Source of the DNA: Verrucomicrobium sp.
Lineage (GTDB): Bacteria > Verrucomicrobiota > Verrucomicrobiia > Methylacidiphilales > UBA1321
Reading direction: 5' to 3'
DNA: 64,000 nt
Assembly: GCA_017849585.1 (NCBI GenBank)
Contig: JAFIGT010000043.1
Span: 62,001 to 126,000 of the forward strand
Every line of letters begins with the position of its first letter. The stretch's first letter is position 1. Below are positions 18,036 to 25,701 of this stretch, piece by piece. The notes below the pieces were generated by a model, which had not been told where the DNA came from, ran no database searches, and was given only the letters and a program-made list of their open reading frames with translations. Position numbers and translations under genes: made by a program.

Positions 18036-19136
18036 ATGCAGGCTGAATCCTTGAAAAAGCTGGACCACGTTTACCAGCAACTCGAACACCGCATTCTTTC
18101 CGGCCAATGGAAAGTCGGAGACAAGATCCCCACCGAGGCCGAACTCGCGCTCGAATACCGTTGCAGCCGCGGTACGGTCAGCAAGGCGGTTGCCCGCCTT
18201 ACGCATGAAGGCATGGTCGTGCGCAAAACCCGTGCGGGAACCATCGTCACCCGCAGCACAACCGATCACAAGGGCCCCGCGCTCGATCTCAACGCCTGCG
18301 CTTTCATTTATCCCAGCGACCAACATGAGGGTATCTGGCGCATCGCGCGCGGCTTCCAACAAATGGCCCACCAAGCGAACCGACGCACGCTCATGCTCAC
18401 CACCGGAGCAGAATTCCAGCAAGAGGCCGAGATCATCAATCGCCTCGTGGAGTTCAACGTGAAAGGCGCGGTCATTTATTCCGTCATTCCCAATCCGCAG
18501 GAGCAGATTCATTACGCGCAAATCATTCAGGATTGCCCGTTTCCCGTCGTATTGGTGGAACTGAATGTCCAAGGCACGGGACGTCCCTCCATCGTGGCAG
18601 ATGGCCTGCATGCTGGGTACACGGTCACACGCCATCTGCTGCAGCAGGGCGCCCGCAAGATCGGTTTCGTGAGTAACTATTCCTGGGTGCCCTACATGCG
18701 GGATCGTTATCTTGGTTATCGCCAAGCCATGGACGAAGCGGGTCTGAACGATCTGCAACCGCTGGTCTCACTCGCCCCCTCGATGCATCCAAGCTTTGAT
18801 GATCCTCTACAGGAACCAGCCGAGGTCGCCCGCGAGTATCTCCAGCAGCACAAGGACCTCGAAGGCGTGGTCTGTGCAACCGACTTTCTGGCCCATGGCT
18901 GTGTACGTGCCGCGCAGGAATTAGGCTGGGAGGTGCCGAAAAAATTGAAAGTCGCCGGAATCGACGATTATCAAATGTTGCCCCCCCTCACCCCCGCGCT
19001 CACCTCCTACCATATCCCCTATGAGGAAATGGGTCAGGCCGCATTCGCGCGCTTCGAGGAATGTCTGCGCACCGGCCAATCCGATCCCACGGAGCAGCAA
19101 CTCCGCGGTCATCTCGTCGTCCGCGCTTCCGCTTGA
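18036..19136 (+). CDS. GntR-type HTH/LacI-type sensor hybrid transcriptional regulator
   Basis: This 366-residue protein has a winged helix of the GntR family (residues 8-75: LEHRILSGQWKVGDKIPTEA, LALEYRCSRGTVSKAVARL, GMVVRKTRAGTIV). It is fused to a periplasmic-binding-like sensor domain (VKGAVIYSVIPNP, HAGYTVTRHLLQQGARKIGF, DLEGVVCATDFLAHGCVRAA, LKVAGIDDYQML), as in AraR-type regulators. The start is the ATG at 18036; the frame itself extends far upstream inside the preceding gene in another frame, which is not real. It likely senses a sugar and controls the adjacent GH-like gene and perhaps the beta-mannosidase. Confidence 0.88.
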   Translation: MQAESLKKLDHVYQQLEHRILSGQWKVGDKIPTEAELALEYRCSRGTVSKAVARLTHEGMVVRKTRAGTIVTRSTTDHKGPALDLNACAFIYPSDQHEGIWRIARGFQQMAHQANRRTLMLTTGAEFQQEAEIINRLVEFNVKGAVIYSVIPNPQEQIHYAQIIQDCPFPVVLVELNVQGTGRPSIVADGLHAGYTVTRHLLQQGARKIGFVSNYSWVPYMRDRYLGYRQAMDEAGLNDLQPLVSLAPSMHPSFDDPLQEPAEVAREYLQQHKDLEGVVCATDFLAHGCVRAAQELGWEVPKKLKVAGIDDYQMLPPLTPALTSYHIPYEEMGQAAFARFEECLRTGQSDPTEQQLRGHLVVRASA

Positions 19137-19161
19137 TGGGGACCAGACCCCATACTCCTAC

Positions 19162-19181
19162 CCAGGGTATGATAACCCTGG
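19162..19181. terminator. Putative bidirectional terminator between convergent genes
   Basis: CCAGGGT and ACCCTGG pair over 7 bases around a 6-base loop, in the 76-base gap between the convergent regulator and beta-mannosidase genes. No strong T-run is present, so intrinsic function is uncertain. Confidence 0.35.
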
Positions 19182-19212
19182 ACAGGAGGTTTGGTGGACA
19201 GAGTCCTCCAGC

Positions 19213-21660
19213 CTACAGATAAGTCTCGCGCAGGTGACGCGTGGTAAGTTGTTTGCGGAATTTCTCCAACGTGACCTCGTGTTTCGGCGTGAAGAAGACC
19301 GAGCGCGCCTCGCCTGGCAGCACGGAGAAACAGTTGTCATCGAACTCGCCCGCGATTTCGTCCGCGTTCAGATCCACCCAAAACGCCGGAGTCTTCGCCT
19401 TCAACGTCACGCGGAACCCTTTTTTCTCAGCTTTCACTTTGATGTCGAGTCGCGACTTCTGCAGGTCACACTTCTTGTAGGCCGTGAAGAAATGGACATT
19501 GCGCAAGGTCTCACCGCCCACCTTCCACTCGACGGACAGGAATGTCTCGGTCGGGCGATCGGTGAGTTCCGCGACGGAAAATTTCTTCAGGCGAAGCGAC
19601 TTTGCCGCGCCGACCTTAGCCGACCACTTGACCGTCTTCAGCACCTTGCCGGAGAAATCGAGTATGCGCAACCGAACCGCGCCGGAGACGGGTTTGAGCG
19701 CGTCATTGGTTGCCCAAATTTCAACAGGGCTATCCTGATGCTGGTGCACGGAGATTAATTGCGGCGCGAAGAAGCGCTTGGCCATGTAGTGAAGCGGTTT
19801 CCACTTGCCGCCGTAATTGAGCGAGGCCCACGAGCAGACGGGCCAGAGGTCATTCAACTGCCAGTAGAGCGCGCCCATGCAGACGGGGCGCAAGTGACGC
19901 CAATGCTCCACCGCCATCCGAATGGCCAGGCCCTGCTGCAGCTGGCTAAGGTAGACGGAATTCTCGAACCCCTCCGGCACGCGGAAGTAGCGGGTAAAGT
20001 TTTCCGTGATCAGGCTGTTGCCGCGAGGATGGCGCTGGTGATGCTCCATGATCGGCGACGTGAGATTCCACTGATCCTTCGTCGCGTAGGTGCGAATCGT
20101 CTCCAGCGAGGGGAAGGATTGGTAGCCGAACTCGGAGCAGAAGCGGGGCTTGATTTCTAGGTAGTTCTCGAATGGTTTGCCTTCGTGCCAGACCGCCCAG
20201 TAGTGCATGTCGCCGCGGTTGTCCACATGCCAGCAATCGGAGTAGTCGCCGGGACCGCCGCACGGACTGCTCGGCCAGAAGAGCCGGGCGGGATCGAGTT
20301 CGCGAATGGTATCGCCCACGACGCCTTCGTTCAGACGATCGTATTCGAGCAGACGCTGGGACTTCATGTTCTCGTCCTTGAACCAGCGCAACGCGCCGAC
20401 GTTTTCATTATTACCGCACCACAACGCGAGCGAGGCGTGATCGCGCAACCGTTTGACTTGATGCCGGATTTCCTGACGGACGAGATCGAGAAAGTCCTTC
20501 GTGCCAGGATAAAGTGCGCAGGCAAACATCATATCGTGCCAGAGCAGCAAGCCCTTCTCATCGCAGAGTTCGTAAAAGTCGTCGGTCTCGTACTGGCCGC
20601 CACCCCAGACGCGGATCATGTTCATGTGCGCCTGCACCGCGCTCTCCAGCAGATCATCAATCACCGCACGGCTCTGCCGCGACGGCAGCGCATCCGCCGG
20701 AATCCAGTTGGCGCCCTTGGCGAAAATGGGATGGCCGTTGACGATAAAGGTCATCGAGACGCCATGCTTGTCTTCGCGGTTGTCGATTTCAATCGTGCGC
20801 AGGCCGATGCGCTTGCACACCGAGTCGCCGCTGAGCGTGACGGTGAGGTCATAGAGGGGCTGCTTGCCGAAGCCGTTTGGCCACCACAGTTGCGGCTTCT
20901 TCACGCGCACGATCTGACTGACGACATTGTTGCCTTTTTTCAGGCGCACCGTTTTGGTGAGCGTTTGGCCGTCCAGCTTCACCGTGAAATCGGTCTTGCC
21001 GTCCGCCGGCGCTTCGACTTCGCAGTTCACCGTCACGTCGACCACGCCGTTGTGATGCTTCTGCTCGGTGGTGACGTACTCGATGCGGCCGACCGAGGTG
21101 GCACCGAGATAAATTTTCCCATAAACGCCCGCCACCATCAGGCACGGGCCCCAATCCCAGCCTCCGTGACACTGCACCTTGCGGATCAAATTGCGGTAGG
21201 GCGATTGCACTGGGAACTTCGAGTAGCCGATTTCCTCGGCGAATTTCTTGCTCTCGACGATGGCCGCGCGTTCTGCGGAGTCCAACTCGATGCGAATTGT
21301 ATTTGCTCCAATACGCAGGTATTTCTTCACCTCAAAGCGGTAACGCACGAACATATTACGTGTGTGCGCCACCTTGCAGCCGTTGATGAACACCGTGGCG
21401 ATCGTATCCAGACTGTCGCAATTCAGAAAAACCGATTTTTCGTCCAGCATCGCGGCGGACACTTCCACGGAGCGTTCGAAAATCCAGTCCTCCTGCGCCA
21501 AACGCTGCAACTGTAGCTCGTTGTCCGCCCAGTAGGGATCGGGAATTTTGCCGGCAGCCAGAAGCGCGCTATGCGTATCGCCCGGAAGCGCGGATTTGAC
21601 GGAATAGGTTCCCGCCTTGTTTTGCAATTTCCATGTTCCGGCCAGTTCGATTGTCTTCAT
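19213..21660 (-). CDS. GH2 family beta-mannosidase
   Basis: This 815-residue enzyme hydrolyses terminal beta-mannosides. The start is set at the ATG at 21660 (MKTIELAGTWKLQNKAG), matching the normal GH2 mannosidase N-terminus; the frame extends to 21765 but adds no homologous sequence. The jelly-roll domain shows LPGDTHSALLAAG and HGGWDWGPCL. The catalytic barrel shows KGANWIPADALPSR, RVWGGGQYE, LWCGNNENVGALRW with acid/base Glu419, and RFCSEFGYQSFPSLETI with nucleophile Glu510. There is no signal peptide, so cytoplasmic action on imported manno-oligosaccharides is likely, which fits the GH130 phosphorylase nearby. Confidence 0.92.
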   Translation of the reverse strand: MKTIELAGTWKLQNKAGTYSVKSALPGDTHSALLAAGKIPDPYWADNELQLQRLAQEDWIFERSVEVSAAMLDEKSVFLNCDSLDTIATVFINGCKVAHTRNMFVRYRFEVKKYLRIGANTIRIELDSAERAAIVESKKFAEEIGYSKFPVQSPYRNLIRKVQCHGGWDWGPCLMVAGVYGKIYLGATSVGRIEYVTTEQKHHNGVVDVTVNCEVEAPADGKTDFTVKLDGQTLTKTVRLKKGNNVVSQIVRVKKPQLWWPNGFGKQPLYDLTVTLSGDSVCKRIGLRTIEIDNREDKHGVSMTFIVNGHPIFAKGANWIPADALPSRQSRAVIDDLLESAVQAHMNMIRVWGGGQYETDDFYELCDEKGLLLWHDMMFACALYPGTKDFLDLVRQEIRHQVKRLRDHASLALWCGNNENVGALRWFKDENMKSQRLLEYDRLNEGVVGDTIRELDPARLFWPSSPCGGPGDYSDCWHVDNRGDMHYWAVWHEGKPFENYLEIKPRFCSEFGYQSFPSLETIRTYATKDQWNLTSPIMEHHQRHPRGNSLITENFTRYFRVPEGFENSVYLSQLQQGLAIRMAVEHWRHLRPVCMGALYWQLNDLWPVCSWASLNYGGKWKPLHYMAKRFFAPQLISVHQHQDSPVEIWATNDALKPVSGAVRLRILDFSGKVLKTVKWSAKVGAAKSLRLKKFSVAELTDRPTETFLSVEWKVGGETLRNVHFFTAYKKCDLQKSRLDIKVKAEKKGFRVTLKAKTPAFWVDLNADEIAGEFDDNCFSVLPGEARSVFFTPKHEVTLEKFRKQLTTRHLRETYL

Positions 21661-21974
21661 AGTCTCGTACTCAGTGACTCTCGTTTTCTCTGCAACTCGT
21701 TTGGACGTCATTCCACCCACACAGGCGGTCGATAACGCGGATGCTACAGCTGAATCTAGCGACAACCCAGCGATCGGTCATAGATAAAAGAGAGGATACG
21801 CTGCTGAATAAACACCATGCAATTATGTTGCGCAATATAAAATAATTGTCAAAAAATCGGATGAATACCTAAAACCTCGGAGTTGAAGCGTAAGGCTAGT
21901 AGAGACAAATTCCCTCAGATTACGCTTGATTTGTTCGCGATATGTCTATTTAGTGATCAAATAACGCTTCTTTT
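21661..21974. other. Divergent promoter region, beta-mannosidase / ADP-ribosylglycohydrolase-like gene
   Basis: This 314-base region separates two divergently transcribed genes and is AT-rich in its right half. It contains the near-perfect palindrome ATGTTGCGCAATAT at 21825-21838, with the central CG typical of LacI-family operators. It also holds an AAGCGTA...TACGCTT inverted pair further right. No clear -35/-10 pair was assigned. Confidence 0.45.
21825..21838. promoter_or_regulatory. LacI-type operator-like palindrome
   Basis: The sequence ATGTTGCGCAATAT is symmetric except for one base pair and centres on CG, like LacI/GalR-family operators. It sits in the divergent promoter region. The binding protein is unknown; the GntR/LacI hybrid at 18036 is less likely to use this type because its DNA-binding domain is GntR-like. 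Confidence 0.35.
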
Positions 21975-23495
21975 ATGGCATCTATACAATTACCGAAAAA
22001 TCTGGATCTCGCTGGGTGGGAATCACGCGTCATGGGCTGTTGGCTGGGCAAGGCTGTCGGAGGTACCTTGGGTGGGCCTCACGAGGGCAAATCTGGGCCG
22101 TTGAAGCTGGATTTCTATGATCCGGTTCCGACCCAGGTTCTGCCAAATGATGACCTCGATCTGCAGGTCGTCTGGCTCTGCTATCTCCTGACCAACGGCT
22201 GCAAAGAAGTCACCCCCGACCTGCTCTCTGACGCCTGGCACAAACATGTGGTCTTCCCGTGGGACGAATACGGTATCTGTCACCGCAATGGTGCATATGG
22301 CCTGAAGGGCTATCAGCTCGGTTCAGTCGATAATTTCTTCGGCGAATGTATGGGCGCCGCGATCCGCAGCGAACTCTGGGCTTGCCTCGCACCCGGCGAT
22401 CCCAAACGCGCTGCCGCGCTCGCTTGGTCCGACGCGGCCTGCGATCATGCCGGTGACGGCATCTGGGCGGAGGTCTTCTTCGCCGCGCTGGAATCGGCCG
22501 CTTTCGTCGAGCACGATCGCGACACGCTGATCGATCTCGGCTTGAGCTATCTCCCAGCCAACAGCCGGGTGAAGGATGCCATCCAGTTAACCCGCGCGTC
22601 ATGGGCCAAGAAAAAGGATTGGCTCGCGGTGCGTGAGGACATTCTCGCCGCGCATGAAAATCCGAATTTCACCGATGTGGCCGCCAACCTCGCCTTCACG
22701 ATCCTCGGCTGGCTCGCGGGTGAAGGCGACTTCGGAAAATCGATCTGTATCGCGAACAATTGCGGCATGGACACCGATTGCACTGCCGCCACGCTGGGCT
22801 CGATCCTCGGCATCATCGATCCGAAGTGCATCCCGGACAAATGGACGAAGCCGATCGGCGACGCCGTGATCCTGAATCCGCAGATCGTTCACCTCCAGAA
22901 TATCCCGAAGAACCTGCAGGAACTCACCGAGCAGACGATGCGCCTCGCCGGTCAACTGGCCGATTCGAAACCCGCGATCAAGGAGATCGTCTCCCGCGCA
23001 CCGCAACGCGACGGCGACACGCTCTTGCAGATCCCGGTGGAAATCGGTTTCGCCGAACGCGCCGCCCTCTCCAGCGAGACGGTTCCGACCAGCCTCGTAC
23101 CGAAAGTGAGCGTCACACTGCCGGGTCACTGGATTCGTCGCGATGCGAAGGAATTCCAAGCCCCCGTGATGCTGCTGCACTATACAATCAACCTGAAGGA
23201 AGACGAACACGTACAATTCCTCGCCTGGAGCCAGACCAACACCCGCATCTGGGTCGATGGCAATGGAGTCATCCCGGCCGCTGCCGATGCGGTGGCCGCG
23301 CGCCGTCCGCAACAGGGAGCGCCTTCGTTCCATCGCGGTGGTCGTGGACACTTCGCGCTGAGCACGCCGCTCAAAGCCGGCAAGCATGAGCTTGTCGTCG
23401 CGTGGGAATGGCCGCACTTCGTGGCCGACCTCGTTGTCGGCGTCGCCAACGCGCAATCCAAGCAATGGCTGCCGTTTGCGCTTCTTAAGAAGTAA
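21975..23495 (+). CDS. ADP-ribosylglycohydrolase-fold protein with C-terminal beta domain
   Basis: The first 320 of 506 residues match the ADP-ribosylglycohydrolase (DraG/ARH) fold: SRVMGCWLGKAVGGTLGG, LPNDDLDLQVVWL (the acidic metal-binding pair), DAACDHAGDGIWAEVFFAA, and NCGMDTDCTAATLGSILG (the second metal-binding Asp cluster). These residues would coordinate two Mg ions. The C-terminal 180 residues form a beta-rich domain (VSVTLPGHWIRR, FLAWSQTNTRIWVDGNG, GKHELVVAWEWPH), perhaps sugar binding. Its position among glycosidase genes suggests a carbohydrate-related substrate rather than nitrogenase regulation. It is followed by a strong terminator. Confidence 0.85.
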   Translation: MASIQLPKNLDLAGWESRVMGCWLGKAVGGTLGGPHEGKSGPLKLDFYDPVPTQVLPNDDLDLQVVWLCYLLTNGCKEVTPDLLSDAWHKHVVFPWDEYGICHRNGAYGLKGYQLGSVDNFFGECMGAAIRSELWACLAPGDPKRAAALAWSDAACDHAGDGIWAEVFFAALESAAFVEHDRDTLIDLGLSYLPANSRVKDAIQLTRASWAKKKDWLAVREDILAAHENPNFTDVAANLAFTILGWLAGEGDFGKSICIANNCGMDTDCTAATLGSILGIIDPKCIPDKWTKPIGDAVILNPQIVHLQNIPKNLQELTEQTMRLAGQLADSKPAIKEIVSRAPQRDGDTLLQIPVEIGFAERAALSSETVPTSLVPKVSVTLPGHWIRRDAKEFQAPVMLLHYTINLKEDEHVQFLAWSQTNTRIWVDGNGVIPAAADAVAARRPQQGAPSFHRGGRGHFALSTPLKAGKHELVVAWEWPHFVADLVVGVANAQSKQWLPFALLKK

Positions 23496-23515
23496 AAGAC
23501 TTCCCGATAAAAACG

Positions 23516-23556
23516 AACACCCGTTTGGCCTTACCGCCAAACGGGTGTTTTGCTTG
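23516..23556 (+). terminator. Rho-independent terminator
   Basis: AACACCCGTTTGGC at 23516-23529 pairs perfectly over 14 bases with GCCAAACGGGTGTT at 23536-23549, then TTGCTTG. It lies 20 bases after the stop of the ADP-ribosylglycohydrolase-like gene. The A-rich left flank could also serve the convergent gene ending at 23602. Confidence 0.9.
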
Positions 23557-23601
23557 CCCACCGACTATCCGATCGGGCGATAGCGTTACTGGGTACAGCG
23601 C

Positions 23602-25530
23602 TCAGCCCTGCTCGACAACCACCATCGTGTGGCCTTCGATCCAGTCAAGTTTCACCGTCACATAACCATCCGCATCCGTGAACGCGACCGATTTGTTCTC
23701 CGGCTGCAACGTCACGGCCTTTACCGGTTGCGACACCTTGATGTCGAGCGTGATGTTCCGCGCCGGAACTGCCTCCTCCACCATTTCCATCGTGGCGGTT
23801 TTCTTTTGCGGCACGAAGCTGAGCAGATGCACGATGCGTTGACCGGGACGGACGTTCGCCACCGCTTCCACATATTTCGCCGCTTCGAGACGAATTGCCG
23901 GCTTCGGCAAAAGTACTTTCAGCGCCGCCGCGACGAGCTGACGGCACGGCAGATTCGCATGCCGCGCGTAGGCAAGAAACACCGGCAATGCAAGCAATGC
24001 CTCGTTACCGCGAACTACTCCCGCCGCGTATTCTGACACTTCCAGCTTCGACGGAGTCTGCGCGTGCGAACAGAAATGATTCCAGGCACGTTCGAAGTAA
24101 GGCTCCACGATCTGCGCCAACACTTTATCCCCTGACTGCGCCTTCATGCGCACACCACGCTCGTAGAACACATGATCGCTCTCCGCCAATGCACCGCGCG
24201 CCTCGGCAGCAAAGCGCAGATAGGTCGTCGTAAACGGCGAGGCTTCACACTCGGTCACCTCGCGCAGAACATGCCCCCCCTTTTTCTGGTAAGCGTCCAA
24301 GCGTTGCTTGAGATCCTCCGTCAACGGCGTCGCAGTCGTGACGATCACTACCGCGTAATCCTCCCACTTGGCTTCGGGGAGGACAAAGTCATATTGATAG
24401 CCAAGCGGAGTCAACGCTCGATAGACGCCTTCGAATGTCTCGCGGGCGTGATTGCCTGGTAGCTCTTCCGCATAGAGCACGGCGATCTCCTTCGGCGCTT
24501 TCGTATCGCGGACAAATGGCTCGCACCTCTCGACGTAATCGTACACTTGACCGATCACATCGTAAGCGCCCTTGTCCAGAATCCCGGCTGGATGCAATTG
24601 GTCGCCGATGCTGCAGGCGGCTCCATGCGCGAGCGCTTGCGCGCAATCGTAATGCAACGAGGGCACGGTTCGCAATCCGCCGAAGTCGGCCCAGCTTTTG
24701 TGAAACCGGCCCGTCATGCCGAGCGTCGGCATATCAAGCGGACGTACAAAGCGGATGTTCACCGGGAAATATTGATAGCCCCATTGGCCCGATGGCAATG
24801 CTTCAACTTCGACATGTTTGAGATACTTCTTCTCATCGCTCAACCGAATTGTCGGACGGCTATTAAAAAAAATCGGCACATCCTTCTGATAGGTCGCCAC
24901 CAGATCACATAGGCGCTTCATATAGGAATGTGAAACCTGACGCGAGTAGGTCGCACGATCCGTTTCGCTCTCGGGGTTCAATCCCGCCTTAACCATGCCA
25001 GCCTTGGCCCAATTCGATACACTTGGCTGATCCCAGCACATATCGAAGAAGAGACCATCGACCGGTCCGAACTTCTTCATCACTTCCTCCGTTTGCGCGC
25101 AGAGGTAATCCACGTAAGGACTCGACATGTCGAGGATCTGCCAGCAGAAGGAATCATTAGCCAAGGGACGCCGCCCCACCCGTGAACCATCCGGATTAAG
25201 AGCAATCCATTCCGGGTGCGTATTGGCGGCGTATTCATCACATTGCACGCTGATGTAGATCGGCGTGCGAATCCGTTCCACCTTCAGCGCAGCAATCTGC
25301 TTTTCCAGCAATCCGCCCTTCATCGTCGGATGCTTCGCGGGTGCATCAGTCTCGTAGTAGAGATGACCGTGGTGACATTTCGCAAATAGCGTAATACTAT
25401 TGACATGCGCGGCCTTCAAAGTTTGCGCGAAGGCCTTGGCGTCAAACTTGGCCCCCACATCGGGAATGGCCGGACCGGTATGAAAATCGAGATGAATCTG
25501 GCGAAAGCGGTGCAGGTCGGAAGAGCTCAT
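23602..25530 (-). CDS. GHL6/GH151-like hydrolase (possible alpha-L-fucosidase)
   Basis: This 642-residue protein is soluble with no signal peptide. It starts at the ATG at 25530 (MSSSDLHRFRQIHLDFHTG); a GTG at 25539 is in frame. The N-terminal barrel has IHLDFHTGPAIPDVG, SITLFAKCHHGHLYYET, YISVQCDEYAANTHPEW, GPVDGLFFDMCWDQPS and LHYDCAQALAHGAACSIGDQ. These are features of the 'hypothetical glycosyl hydrolase 6' family related to GH151 alpha-L-fucosidases. A flavodoxin-like trimerisation domain (IAVLYAEELPG, YAVVIVTTATPLTEDLKQRL) and a small beta domain follow. A fucosidase role would fit the lactaldehyde microcompartment downstream, but this is inference. Confidence 0.75.
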   Translation of the reverse strand: MSSSDLHRFRQIHLDFHTGPAIPDVGAKFDAKAFAQTLKAAHVNSITLFAKCHHGHLYYETDAPAKHPTMKGGLLEKQIAALKVERIRTPIYISVQCDEYAANTHPEWIALNPDGSRVGRRPLANDSFCWQILDMSSPYVDYLCAQTEEVMKKFGPVDGLFFDMCWDQPSVSNWAKAGMVKAGLNPESETDRATYSRQVSHSYMKRLCDLVATYQKDVPIFFNSRPTIRLSDEKKYLKHVEVEALPSGQWGYQYFPVNIRFVRPLDMPTLGMTGRFHKSWADFGGLRTVPSLHYDCAQALAHGAACSIGDQLHPAGILDKGAYDVIGQVYDYVERCEPFVRDTKAPKEIAVLYAEELPGNHARETFEGVYRALTPLGYQYDFVLPEAKWEDYAVVIVTTATPLTEDLKQRLDAYQKKGGHVLREVTECEASPFTTTYLRFAAEARGALAESDHVFYERGVRMKAQSGDKVLAQIVEPYFERAWNHFCSHAQTPSKLEVSEYAAGVVRGNEALLALPVFLAYARHANLPCRQLVAAALKVLLPKPAIRLEAAKYVEAVANVRPGQRIVHLLSFVPQKKTATMEMVEEAVPARNITLDIKVSQPVKAVTLQPENKSVAFTDADGYVTVKLDWIEGHTMVVVEQG

Positions 25531-25567
25531 AATCCGCACCCTACACCACCGTTTTTGGGATGCAACT

Positions 25568-25591
25568 TAAATCTGACACGAGTCAGATTTA
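25568..25591. promoter_or_regulatory. Perfect palindrome upstream of the GHL6-like gene (candidate operator)
   Basis: TAAATCTGAC at 25568-25577 and GTCAGATTTA at 25582-25591 form a perfect 10-base inverted repeat around a 4-base centre. It lies 38-61 bases upstream of the ATG at 25530, where an operator overlapping the promoter would sit. A further 12-base palindrome, TTTGAATTCAAA, is at 25615-25626. Confidence 0.55.
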
Positions 25592-25701
25592 GAAATAAAC
25601 CTCGTTTTATTGATTTTGAATTCAAATAGCGGAGCCCGACGACGCTATCTCTCCATCCGGTAGTTCTATTGGCAATCCCATTGGATCCAGCGTCACGCTG
25701 G

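Noticed and set aside
20185-21516. 443-codon plus-strand frame inside the beta-mannosidase
   Set aside because: Antisense shadow of GH2 coding sequence; no recognisable protein features.
22599-23561. 320-codon minus-strand frame opposite the ADP-ribosylglycohydrolase-like gene
   Set aside because: Antisense shadow; it also runs through the strong terminator at 23516-23556.
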